Shown here piece after piece: positions 35,771 to 48,100 of a stretch of 64,000 bases of DNA. Source of the stretch: Cornus controversa (taxonomy: Eukaryota > Streptophyta > Magnoliopsida > Cornales > Cornaceae); NCBI GenBank assembly GCA_026545225.1, contig CM048845.1, positions 85,091,033 to 85,155,032 on the forward strand, given 5' to 3'. Within the stretch, counting starts at the first letter, position 1; each line of letters starts with the position of its first letter. The notes beneath the pieces are model-generated. The model was not told where the DNA came from and did not search any database. It was given only the letters and a program-made list of their open reading frames with translations. The position numbers and the translations under genes are program-made.

Positions 35771-35837
35771 AATATTAATTTTTTTCCTTCAAAGTTCTCT
35801 CTGTGAGTTGCGCGGTGTGGAAGCGGTTGCGAAAAGT

Positions 35838-37570
35838 ATTTTAGAACCTAGAGGGGGGGTGAATAGGATCACTTGCTCGTTTGCTTAATTTTTAATTAAT
35901 TCAATTTTAAGTCCAATTAATCAAACAATTAAAGCAAATAAATAAATAACGTGCAAGTAAAGAAAAGAATGCACCAGATATACGTGGAAACCCAAGGCGG
36001 AAAAAACCACGGAGGGAGGCGGCACGCCTCAGGAAACCAAATCACTATGATGAATCAAAGTACAATAGACTCTGTCTCAGTCTCACACCCCTCTTCACTC
36101 TGTCAAGGATCTGATGCGGAACACCTCAGGCTTATGATTGCGACAACACGTCCAAGTGCTGCAGACTTCAGGCTAACGTCACCACCCTTACAGAAAGGTT
36201 GCTGGAAGAACCAAAATACTCAGCAAGTATTTTGTTCCCTTCGTAGTGCAATCTGGTCACCTTTCTTCCTCAGCAAGCAAGCAAGCGAAGAACCTTCAAT
36301 CCAATGTTCTGATCAACAAGTCGATTTGATGCAGTCTCTGAGCAACTAATCAGAAGTAAAACACCATCCTAAAAATCACTCGTGTAGTATGGATGTGTGT
36401 TCTTGAAAATATATAAACCCTAATTATTATGTATATACTTTTTCTTTTTAAAAATAATATTTCAGGGCGTATTTGTAGAAAAAATATGAATACATATATA
36501 TAGGCAAAGAAGTTCTAATTCTACTTGAAAAAGAAGTTAAATATCAAAATAGGACTTTCCTAAAAGTTTCAAACCCAATAGGAATCAGGATTTTCGTCAA
36601 AATTTGTTTCCTATTTGGAACAGGCTAAGTTGGACCGGTGCCAAATAAATAGGACCGGTGGGACTTTTTGAAAACCTGCAGAAACTAAACTGCGGAGAAA
36701 AATTGGACCGGTCCTAAATATTGGTGACCGGTCCTACTTTGAAAACCCCTAAATTTTGCATTTAAACCCTGATTTTTCAAAATAGGCTCGGAACTAAAAA
36801 GTACAAAATGTTCTCACCATACTTACTTGTACTATATGGTGTTCATAACTAATTTGTTTGCATCTATGCACTTGAATATCAGCTCGTAATAGTCGATGAT
36901 TGATACAAAGAATAAATCAAAAATTACAACTCGATCAATCAAGTTTTGATCACTGAAATATGCCAATTACAAATTTATATCTCACAATCTCCCCCTTTGA
37001 CAATTTCGTGACAAAACCACTTAGACAATCAATAACCTAACCTATTGGAAAAATTAGATTACAAAGTTGCCAAAATACACAAAAATATAGAACTGATCAT
37101 CAGAAGCTTTACTTGTATGTTCAAGATGATTATAATAAAAACATGTTGTACCTGCACATCTCTTAAACAACACAACCTATGAAAAGCTTAATAAAGAAAT
37201 ATAATCATATATATATCTCCCCCTTAAAAAAATATCTGATAAATATATCTCTCCCTTTGTCAAAGAACCTCATATCACATCCTATGCATATAACAATATC
37301 ATCTCTCCCTTTTTGGAACAAATTGACAAAGAACTAGCAAAGAGATTTAGATAAACAGATAAATCATGAAGCACATAGAGAGAATAAAAAAAAATAATCA
37401 TCATCACTGATCAATTAAATATCCAAAACATATCAGTTGATGGAATAAACAAAACATAACAAGATCAAGCATCAAACCTAGACAAAATAGAGTTAACTAC
37501 TCAAAGTCTAGCAAAACATAACTAAGTCTATCATCAAGACCTAATCCTCATCATCATCATGAGCTCCAAA
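35838..37570 (-). mobile_element. Copia-like LTR and adjoining internal sequence
   Basis: GAACCTAGAGGGGGGGTGAA opens the block and TACGTGGAAACCCAAGGCGG follows, as in the block at 17937. Near 36990, CACAATCTCCCCCTTTGAC is, on the minus strand, a polypurine tract next to an LTR edge, like the intact copia element at 24611. Further CTCCC-rich sequence runs to about 37570. No coding region was recognised and the far LTR is not seen. Confidence 0.4.
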
Positions 37571-37970
37571 GTTCTCTCATTTTTTTTCCTCCAAAGTTCT
37601 CTCATTTTTTTTCCTTTTCTTAAAATTCTTCTTTTGCACTCGTATATAATGTATATAGTGTAATCTTTTTTTCTCTTCTTATTTAAATTTATTACTGTAA
37701 TTTTATGAAATTAATGCGTGTATTTTATATTTTTGAACTTTTATTTACTGTTTTTTTTTTTTCCGTGCCAATAATGACATACTATTAAATCTTGATTAAT
37801 TAATGTAGCACGACTCGATCCGTAGAATCTTCTTAATTAATGTACCATCAGTGCAGTTCACAAGACTTTGAATAATCTCTCCAAGTCATGGTCTAGTATT
37901 CCTTTCTTGTAAATGTTGACTGGATTATTAATGAACACGTGGAAAGAATCAAAGAGATACACGTAACTTT

Positions 37971-38034
37971 CCAATCAATATAGTCCACGTCACTTAGATC
38001 ACCACATGTGCTCCAATTTTTACGTCCACGTGGG
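37971..38034 (+). promoter_or_regulatory. Tandem ER-stress response elements upstream of SDF2
   Basis: CCAAT (37971-37975), nine bases, then CCACG (37985-37989) matches the ERSE consensus CCAAT-N9-CCACG exactly. The CCACG continues as GTCCACGTCAC, close to the plant unfolded-protein-response element. A second CCAAT (38013-38017) is eight bases from CCACG (38026-38030), which forms the palindrome CCACGTGG. Another G-box-like CACGTGG lies at 37937. The sites are about 270-330 bp upstream of the ATG. ER-stress control is inference from these motifs and the gene's product. Confidence 0.7.
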
Positions 38035-38301
38035 CATCAAACAAGTCATGGAGGTCCGACACCGCCAACAGTGGCTCCGTCAGGACATCAACAACAATAA
38101 CAACAGAACAGAGCCTCTCTTCTCGTCTTCAATTCATCATCATTCATCGCCACATCTAACTCTGATTTCGCGTCTGAGTCGAATTGCGTATAGAGAGAGA
38201 GAGAGAGAGAGACTCTAAACCCGTCGTCATCAAAATCTGATCTTGACCTGCCCTTCCCTTTTGGCAACGGACCTGTTTCATAGTGGTCCGTCTTCCTATT
38301 C

Positions 38302-38417
38302 ATGGCTTCTTCTTTCTTCTATATTGCTATCTTTCTCTTCCTATCATTCCACTCCGGTTACATATCCACTCCTGTTTTCGCTGACCGTTCTGAAGGCGTC
38401 AAGGTAACTTACTATGG

Positions 38418-38462
<45 letters not shown>

Positions 38463-40520
38463 TATTGTCAGATTGTCTGATGGGTGTATCTGTGTCTTAC
38501 CCCCAATTATGAATTGCTTGAATTGGGTTACTGTGAAATTTCAGTGTTTTATATTTGGATTTTGAAATTATTAATTTTTCGCTTGGATTACTTGTTGAGG
38601 GAGGGGCCAAAGAATATGTCAATTTTGTTATTTGAATTGTTCGGAGATATGTGAGATCTGATGATTTTCCATTTGGATTCATTAAGTTGTTTGAGTTGTG
38701 AGGGATTGTTAGGATGTGATTTTATTGGTTCGGCTTTATATGAAATCTGAATCTTATTATTTTGATATGTATTTTTGATTGATTTTGATATGTATTTGCA
38801 GATTACTTATGGATCAGTGATTAAGCTGATGCATGAAAGAACAAAATTCAGATTGCATTCACATGATGTGCCTTATGGGTCCGGCAGCGGTCAGCAGTCT
38901 GTCACTGGTTTTCCGGATGTACATGATTCAAATAGCTACTGGGTATGTATGTGGTGACTGGTGACTGGTGACTGGTGATTCTTCAAATAATATATACTCA
39001 TTTCTAATTTTATTTAACTAAAACCTTTTGTTAATAAAACTTGCACATCATTGGTTGGATATGAATTTTTAATTTAGACCGAATATTCTTTTCCCAGATT
39101 GTTAGGCCTGTGCCAGGTACAGGTGCAAAACAAGGAGACACTATCAAAAGTGGAACAAGCATTAGGTTGCAACATATGAGAACTCGTAGATGGCTTCATA
39201 GCCACTTGCATGCTTCTCCAATTTCGGGCAACATGGAGGTTAGCAACTTGGAGGTTACATGGAACATGTTTTATATTAAAAATAGTTTTATGTCCAATCA
39301 AACAGAGCCTTAGTTCTGTATGTAGTTTGGCTGACTATTTGATGAACCAAAATAATCAACTTCTCCATTTTGGCAACATGGATCTTTTCTACCATTATGG
39401 TATATGATTGAAGTATCAAATTTACTTATTATGTCTAAATTAAATTCATTTTGGAGTCATTTGAAATTTTAGCCTTGAAATACAATACTGAAACTAATCT
39501 TGCATAAAATATTTGCAGGTGAGTTGCTTTGGAGAAGATGGTGAATCTGATACTGGAGATTATTGGAGGTGAGAGACTGTAGATCAGTCTTGAACAATGT
39601 TCATGCTCAGTTACTTGGTTGGCTGATATTCCTTTTTCTTTTCTTTTCTTTTCTTTTCTTTTCTTTTTGTTAGACTTGAAATTGAGGGAAGTGGGAAGAG
39701 TTGGAGGCAAGATCAAAGAATTAGGCTTCGTCATGTGGACACTGGTGGTTACCTACACAGTCACAACAAGAAATATTCCCGTATAGCTGGGGGTCAGCAA
39801 GAGGTGAAAATTTACTTGTGTAATGTAATTTAAATGTGCTCCAATCTTTTGATTTTCAAGATAACTATTAATCAAGATAACCTCTTCCAATCACATTCTT
39901 CTTCATATCCATATCCCACTCTCCCTATGATGAATTATACGAGAGATGAGGCCCCGATGTAATGATTGACATTGTAGGATGTAATGATTGACATTGTAAG
40001 AACGGCCACATTCTACATATTCCATTCTCCCTATGATGAATCATACAACAACGCAACAATGTCTGTCTTGACTCTGAGGTTCGGTTTGGTTCGGTTCAGA
40101 TGTCATGATTGACATTGCAAGAACCTAGTGCCTTCTCTAGATCTTGTGGAATCCCAGTTAACATCTTGACTCTGAGGTTCGGTTCGGTTCGGTTCGGTTC
40201 GGTTCAGATGTCATGATTGACATTGCAAGAACCTAGTGCCTTCTCTGGATCTTGTGGAATCCCAGTTAACAAGTGAGAGAACGGGTTGACACATTTTGAC
40301 CATCTTTTTTAGCATGGTGGCATTGTTGTTGGCTTTTCCAGATAGTACTAATTTAGGTTCGTGTGAATCAAGCTACATCATGTTCTTCCATTTAGCTTGT
40401 CAATGTGACAATTTTCTTGCACATTCTATTCTGCAGGTTTGTGGTATCCAAGAGAAGCGAGCTGATAATGTTTGGTTAGCAGCAGAGGGTGTGTACCTCC
40501 CAATTACCCAGAGGAAGTGA
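38302..40520 (+). CDS. SDF2: SDF2-type MIR-domain ER protein, complete
   Basis: Stromal cell-derived factor 2-like protein is a small secretory-pathway protein of three MIR repeats. In plants it acts in ER quality control, works with an ERdj3-type J protein, and is needed for biogenesis of some receptor kinases. Six exons join in frame: 38302-38403, 38802-38942, 39098-39238, 39519-39568, 39674-39803, 40437-40520 (TGA), giving 215 residues, the usual plant length. All introns are GT-AG. Residues 1 to about 27 form a hydrophobic signal peptide. Diagnostic strings are FRLHSHDVPYGSGSGQQSVT, LHSHLHASPISGN, IAGGQQEVCGI and LAAEGVYLP. There is no C-terminal HDEL/KDEL; the end is ITQRK. The start is the only ATG giving the signal peptide. 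ER-stress elements lie upstream. Confidence 0.97.
38416..38465 (+). repeat. TA dinucleotide microsatellite in SDF2 intron 1
   Basis: About 20 TA units begin about 12 bases after the exon 1 donor (GTAACT at 38404). They could vary in length between individuals and lie close enough to the splice site to matter. Confidence 0.95.
40069..40271 (+). repeat. Tandem duplication with GGTTC expansion in SDF2 intron 5
   Basis: A unit of about 100 bp (CTTGACTCTGAGGTTCGG through GAATCCCAGTTAACA) occurs twice in a row. The second copy has more GGTTC pentamers. The copies are nearly identical, so the event is recent. Confidence 0.9.
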
Positions 40521-42140
40521 TGGTTGCTTAAATGTTCATGATCCATGCTTTTGTTTCCTAATGGTGCTCGTAACGTAGCTGTACCTGTTCTCTTCTGCGT
40601 GGAGTAACTAAGCATTATGAATTTCACGGATAGTGATGGGTCAACCATCTTTTCTTATTACAAGTACCTACTACACTACAACCCGATTACAAGTATTTGA
40701 AAACAAGTACCTACTACAACCCGATTACAAGTATATGAATACAAGTAGTCTAAATGGCTACTAACTTGTAAGCAGCAGCAGAAATCAGAACGATACATTC
40801 AGAAATGACATAACACTACTCTACTGTTACTGGAAGAATCAGTGGCTCTTTTTCACAATTTTCTTTATTGATGAATGTTTAATTTGGTCCATGAAAACAT
40901 AATCATCTACTCTATCACAAAGAATCAGTCTGCCATTGATAGTATTCTTCATATGTGATATGATTTGAACATGGGTCAGGAAATGAGCTTGACATTAAAA
41001 TTTAAATATGACAACTTTGATGCACATGATCCAAATCCGTTGTTGTTTCTTAACAATAATACATGTATTCCAATTAGAAATGCTCATGAAATAATTTTGA
41101 GATCCTTGAGGGCAATCAGATAAAACTATATACACATTATTTTCACAATTCCATTCAAACTGTATCAATGTTTACTCCCCAAAACCGCAGTCTTCAAATT
41201 GAAGGGAGTGAAATTGGTTCAGATTGTGTCACAGTTCTTTCGGTGTACAACCCTAGAAATCACATCATATCAAGAAGCTAACAAGTATGAGATATATATA
41301 TATATATATATATATATTGTCCCACCAATGCTAGCGAAATTATTGTGGGTACAGGACAACTAAGAGTAATTCGAATGAAGACAATCATGATTAGCCTGTA
41401 GGGACGAAAAGAGCATGGTCTGAGACAGAATGAACTGTCAAGCTAGATGCAATGGAAAATTTTAAGCAAGCAACCACCATATCAATCAAATAACAACAAT
41501 GGTAGTAACAAAGGAAGGAGCAGAGGAACCATAAGAGCCAGGACTAATTTTTTCAGACCATACCAACTTCAACGTTATCACCAGAATAGCCAGATGATTA
41601 GCATTCCCGTGGATGGTTCAAGCAGTAGTTTCAGAAAACTCAGTTTGTTCATGCTAAACGTTCAAAAAATTTCTTTAACATGGAGATATTATAGGCTTTT
41701 CTTCAGCCTGGGCTCTTAATGGACACAATATCCACCTAAATTTGAGGAAAAATTATTCTATAGATCATACAAAAGACATATATTGAAGAAAGTTTTTACA
41801 AAAAACACAAAAGTTATAAACAAAATTCAATACAGTAACAATGTAGACATGAATTTTTCTTTTATCAAGATGCCATTTCTACTGAATGAAAATCAAGTAA
41901 AATTCAGGTTCCTTAACATTAAACAACAATTGTTTTCTAGAACCAGAACCAGAACCAGAAACTTACAAGAGTGAGTAAATAGGCTCAAATCTGCAATAAT
42001 GAAAATATTGTTTATAGAAGTATTGGTTCTAAAATGATCAAAACTTCTCTAAAGGGAAATTCTCAAACAGGCTAAAAGAACAGTTTCTACATATAAGCAT
42101 CAAATCATGCATCACTGAATATTGATTAATTTCATATAAT
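40521..42140. other. Intergenic region between convergent SDF2 and RPS12
   Basis: It holds the two 3' UTRs and AT-rich sequence with a short TA microsatellite at 41293-41317. A small ORF at 41447-41719 has no recognisable signature. No gene is seen. Confidence 0.6.
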
Positions 42141-45100
42141 TCAGTGCGACTTGACATACTCCTGAACAATATGGAGACCTTCAGTTTCCTCCCCATAATC
42201 CTGCAAAGCAATCCCAGAGGTGAACTACCAGTTAATTGAAGTACACCAGTAGAAATAAAAGCTACACCAGAAAAAGTAACATGAGGTCTATTCCTTCAGA
42301 TTGATACCTTTACGACAACACATGAGCAGCCGACAACCTTCCTTGCCTTGCCCTCTGAATCAATCTTGCACAACTGCATAAGCAGCACAATATTCTCACT
42401 AAAAACAGTTGACAACTTGACATTGATTTCCAATTCATAAAATTGGTATAACTGGATGAAGATTGGGATTGATGGATTTCAAATCTCATGACTTATGTGG
42501 TAAGCTCAAAATTAATGAATCATCTTCTAGAGGAGGAAACTGAGATGGCCTTTACTTTGTTCACATTTGAAAGCAACGTCATTAGATTAAAATATCCGAA
42601 GTAAGTCGCTAAAGTGGCTGACAGAACAATTAAACTTTTCAATATTCAACTAAAATATCTCATGTAAGCACAAGTATTTTGAAGCTCAGACTAAGATGGA
42701 CAGTTTATTAAGATGGTAAAAGTGGAAAGCTGTTACAATGAAGAGGTTGTCTCACCTGTGTACCCCATGTTGACCCGAAGTCTCCGTGTTGCATGCCCCA
42801 GAGTGTCCATGTCGACACAACATGGACACCAACACAGGATATGGGTCTGACACCCTTTTACATCTATCATACACAGTTGATAAAGAAATGCTCATGGAAG
42901 ACCATTTCAGTGGATGCTTGTGAAGGATTAAGAAAATTTTCGGTGTTTCCTTGTGTACATGGAGGTTTCTGGTTAGAAAATAGGGTTTTTTTTATAGGTT
43001 AAAAACTATTGTTTTCCCACACACTGCAGTTGCGCGATTTTCTGCGCGTGGCCAAAGGGAAAATTTACACACATTCAAAACCGTTCAGATCTCTATTTAA
43101 CATCTTGATGCGTGCCCAGTTAATGGTCATACTGCTGCCACGTTTACTTCGCTGCTGTGTTCTCTTATTACATAGAACTGCATGCTTCTATCTTTTTGAA
43201 TTCCACAAGACTACTACTTATGCCTATCTTTTAGACTTCTATAAGACTAGAACTACTTATATAATTAATATATTAATGTGATATATACAAATGCAGACCT
43301 AATCAATTAAAAGACAAACAACTAATAACATGTCTTCTTTTTTCTTATCGTTCTTTTTTTTCTTTAAACAGAAGACAGGACAGGGCTACCCTTGGGTTCC
43401 CATCCAGCAAGTGATTCCCTTCCCAAAACCGGTATAGTCGTTAGGCCAGGAACTGAATGCGAGGGAAAGAGATAATATGTCCTATTTATTTGAAAATGTT
43501 TATTACTCTATTACTTAATATAGATGGCATAAAAGGTTTATTATTTAAAACTGCTCTTTTAACATTTTCTTTTGCTAAGAAGGGACAAACTGAAGCATGC
43601 CCTCTCTTTTTTTTTTAACAATAAGAATGTCTTTTACATTAAAAATGAGAATCAATAGATTACATGTCTTTTGTCTATACTACATATGTCCAAGTATCCA
43701 TGGACTCTTTTTAACTGAGTCCAATGTCCTATAATTTTAAAAATAGATGAATCTGACCTCTAGACACACATGATACACCTGTACCAGAGTCCGGGTAACA
43801 TAGCGTCCCACTAGGGAACTAAGGCAAACAAAAAATTGCACATATGAGTACCTTTATAAACTATATTAGAGATATTTATACCATTTAACTACAGTAAGTA
43901 TATTATTATACAATAAAAGAAAGACTAATAGAATTAATAATTGTGATTTGTGGATGTGCTTTTACTTACACCAGCCCACTCGCCAAGGGTCTTGGCATTT
44001 GGAACTGTTATCAAGCTCACATTATGGTCAGCACAAAGTGCTTTGACCAACTTAACATAGTCTGGCTGGTTGCAGTCTTCTGCCAATACACAGAGCTGGG
44101 CAGCATGCTTCTCAATCACCTTTGCACCTTCATGAAGCCCTCGAGCAAGCCCACTATGAGCCAGTGACTTCCTCAGCACAAGCTGCAAAGCTGTCATGAT
44201 GTCCATGGGCTCACCTAGAGCTGGAGCAGGTGTCTCAGCTGCGACAACAACATCTTCACTGCAAAAGCAGAACATTGAAAACTGAATAAATAAATATTTT
44301 TTTTAATAAGAAAGCAAATAATGGAAATTGAGATCTCTCTCTTCATATAAACAACAGACATATGAGAGAGGCAAAGATAGCCAAGGAAGAGAAAGAGGGG
44401 AGGAAGAAACTATGATATCTAGAGAACAGTTGACAGCCTAAATTAGCAAGTAGTTTCCTACTTCTACTGTGTTATCTTTGGTGGACGTTTGTTTTTACGT
44501 AAAACATTTTTGTGGTAAAACATAATTATTCCATGTAAAATAATGTTTCTATTACTTGTCAATCCTTGGGTTGACTCCCATAAACATTTTCTGGAAAAAA
44601 AAACAAAAAGGAAGCAAACAAGAAAGATAGATAGATAGATATAGAGAGAGAGAGAGAGGAAAAGTGAACTGTAAAACACAATAGAGCACGAAGAGAACAG
44701 CTTTTCTCTTTCATCTCAGCCACACCACTTCCACAGCAAAACTTGGGAAGTAGTAAAGAGGCCTTCAGGCATACCAATCAATGGACAGATAACTCCCCAT
44801 AACACCAGCAGATATAACAGTACTTAGAGCCTTAGAGGGTGGATTATGTTACACGGACTCGGGTACGAGTGTCGGGTACCGGTATGTATCCGCACGTCGG
44901 TCGTGTCAAATTCCAATCAGAAGGACACTGCTAAATATTCATTTTATTTAATATTTTTATTTTATTCTTTAGAGTAAAATAATGTTTTTATGTAATATAG
45001 TGACCATAATAGACATTTCACTCATTTGAAGTAATAATATAATAAAATGGAATTATTGGATATATTTTTTAAGTGTATGTCCAACCAAAAGTGTCGGACA

Positions 45101-48100
45101 CATATCCCATACCCATGTCCGAATAATATGCGTCGGACATGGGTACTTCACCTAATTTGAAGAGTCCATGTAACATAGAGGTGGCTAGGTTGAAAAAGGT
45201 GGTGGGTTTTTGGCCATGAGCTGAAGAACGAGTGAAAACAGGGTAAGGGAAGAAACTAAACCAAAAATGGCATTTTTCTTGCTATTTACTAATTCGATCA
45301 AATAAACCAAACAATGTTCTTTATGAAGTTGCTCTGAACACGTACCAAATTGCAAAATTGACCTCAATTTGACTAACAAAGCAATGATGCTATTCTAGGG
45401 CTTAGATCTCCGTTCTCAAATGCCTTGAATTGATTAAGAGTTTTACTTGGATTAAATTGAAGTCATGAAAGATTAACATGGCTTGTTGGGGTAATTTTCA
45501 TAGTGGAATGAGGTTGGGTTTGTTTACAGTTGTAGAGACCATATCTGAAGTCATAAAAATTGCCTGAAGATCGGATTATCAGATCAAAAGAAAGACAGGA
45601 AGGTGGGTTTTAAAATTGGGATTTGAGACAAACAAAACAAAACATTGAATGTTCGTTGCTGTTTCATGGAGGACTGACGATGACTACACGTTATGTGGAA
45701 GTGAACATGAGAGGAGAGGTGTGCCACCAAGTTGTTAATCTGTATCAAGCAAAAAGATTTTCCATTCCGTCTAAACAAGCAAGAACCCAAGAGAAGCATA
45801 AAATAACCTACAGGATCTTAGATACATAATTCACATTTATCATATAAGGAATAAAATACTCTACCCAACTTTAGGCACAACTAAATATTGAAAAATAGTA
45901 AAATGTTTTTCAGAAAATGTCACGTGTCAATAGAAATGGAGCCTTATACCCACAACACAATACACTAAAAATTAAAGGAGGCATTTTATTTCTGTTATTT
46001 GATAAGTCAACTGTTCACTATGAGACATCCAGTGAGTTGTAGCAATTTCTTATGCTTATACTTTTTACAACTCACAAATTATAATATCTGTTGAAACACA
46101 TGTTCAATAATAAATATCTTTTTTTTTCAACACATGAACACAAATTATCATTATTACTGTTATTATTTATAATTATTCTCATTAAAATTTTACTTCACAA
46201 AATTTAAAAGGGTTGTGTTGTTTCGAGTTCTTTCAAAATAGAAGGCAATCAAATGAGGTTTACCGACTTCCTCCCAATGAACAATCAATGGCTTATGGCA
46301 TCACCAAATTTTGCAGTCTTGTAGTAGTCTCCTAGAATAATGAACATAAAAGAATCCTTTTGACTGCTACACAGGCCAAGACCAAGAAACAAGGACGCTT
46401 CTACGAAGGAGTTGTCTGTGTCGGAAACATGTAGAACACCAACACTTGAGATACACTCATAAACACACGTCCAATTTTTTGGGACATGTCCGATAGGTAT
46501 CCCAATACTGAATTGTTTCTCTTTTCACCAATTATGGACACATCAATGAAGCGTTTGGATGCGTGTCTAGGAGTGTTCCTAAAGTGTCGGTGTCCTACCT
46601 ATACACATGGTCGCTACAAGTCAATTATGCAACAACACATCTTCGTATAGGATAAAAACGTCATTGTAACGAGTCTAATGACAAATTAGGAGAATAATAG
46701 CATATTATATATAGCACGATAATCTTTATAGTATATGCATAGCTTCAACTTCTAAATTATGTAACTTTCACTATATTTGTCTTTTTCAATAGATGAATAT
46801 AAATTAAAAAAATTTATTTATATTTATAATGCCCTACTTTTAAAGATTATAATGCCCTTTTAAAGATTCGACATGTCGATGGATCCATGTCGTATTGAAT
46901 TTGTGTCCATGCTGCCTAGGCAAACACACATTTGAACCACACGGTGATACTTATGTATATGTCCCTCTGTTGTTGACAAATTTTATTATCATAGGCTTGC
47001 ATCACATTATATCAAGGTTACAACTCTTATGTATCCATTTTTCTAACCTTAAGCCCGTTTACAAAGAACATATTTACAAAATAATATCCTAGTTCCTACC
47101 GGCACATTATATTTTTGCTAGGTTACTAGCAGAATTTAGAAACTAAAAGTGCTTATCTAGATCATAGATTACATGTATACGTTATTATTTGTAACAAAAA
47201 GAAAGGAGAATGTCTTGTACATTCAAAGGTGCAAAATTCAATTTTATTTATTTCTTTATTTTTTTTGTCATGGCCAAGTACCTCTATCCAATTTTTGGAA
47301 CCTTTATAATTGAGTCCCTTTATCCCATAATTTTAGAGATGGATGAATTTGACCCTTAGACATGCACCTGCACCCAACACCAGCCCCTTTTTCTACAAGT
47401 AAAGATTAAATAGAAAAGCGCTCAAACGGGGAAAACATCCCATATACAAAATAAGTCCCACTTGACGAGATGATACTTGAACTCCTCCCCCATGCCTCCC
47501 CATAGGAAATTCCCATGCAACTTCTCAATCCTCCTCACAACTGATATTGGCAACAGGTTAAAGAAAGAAAGTAGGTTGAAAGATTCAAAAGGGTGCTCTT
47601 CATAAGCATGATACGTCCCCCTTTCTACCCATATTGTTTCTTCCAGCCTACAAGTTTCCGCTCCACCACTATGTCCCATAAATCCACCCTCCTCGAGAGA
47701 TCCCCCAACAAAATACCTATGTTTGACAATGGGAAAGCCCTTACCTCAAAGCTTAAAATATCCGCCAAAGAATCTATCACCTCCACCTCTTCCAATGGAA
47801 CGACCACACTCTTTCCTGGATTGATTTTCAAGCCAGACACAACTTGAAAAAAAATACACACACACCAGAGATATCTCAACTGGGCCTTATCCGCCTCATA
47901 AAAAACTATCATGTCGTCGGCAAAAAGAATGTGAGACATCTCCAATTGATTGGAGGGATCCCTGCCCACTCTAAAGCCTTTAATATATCCCACATCCATG
48001 GCCCAACTCATAAGTTTGCTAAACGCATCCATCACAATAATTAACAAGGGGGACAATGGATCCCTTGGCCTCAACCCCCGCGTACTACCAAAGAAGTCGG

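Noticed and set aside
44259..44275. RPS12 starting at the upstream in-frame ATG (MFCFC)
   Set aside because: That ATG is inside the intron just before the acceptor. The 8-nt exon at 50586-50593 gives the usual MSGED start.
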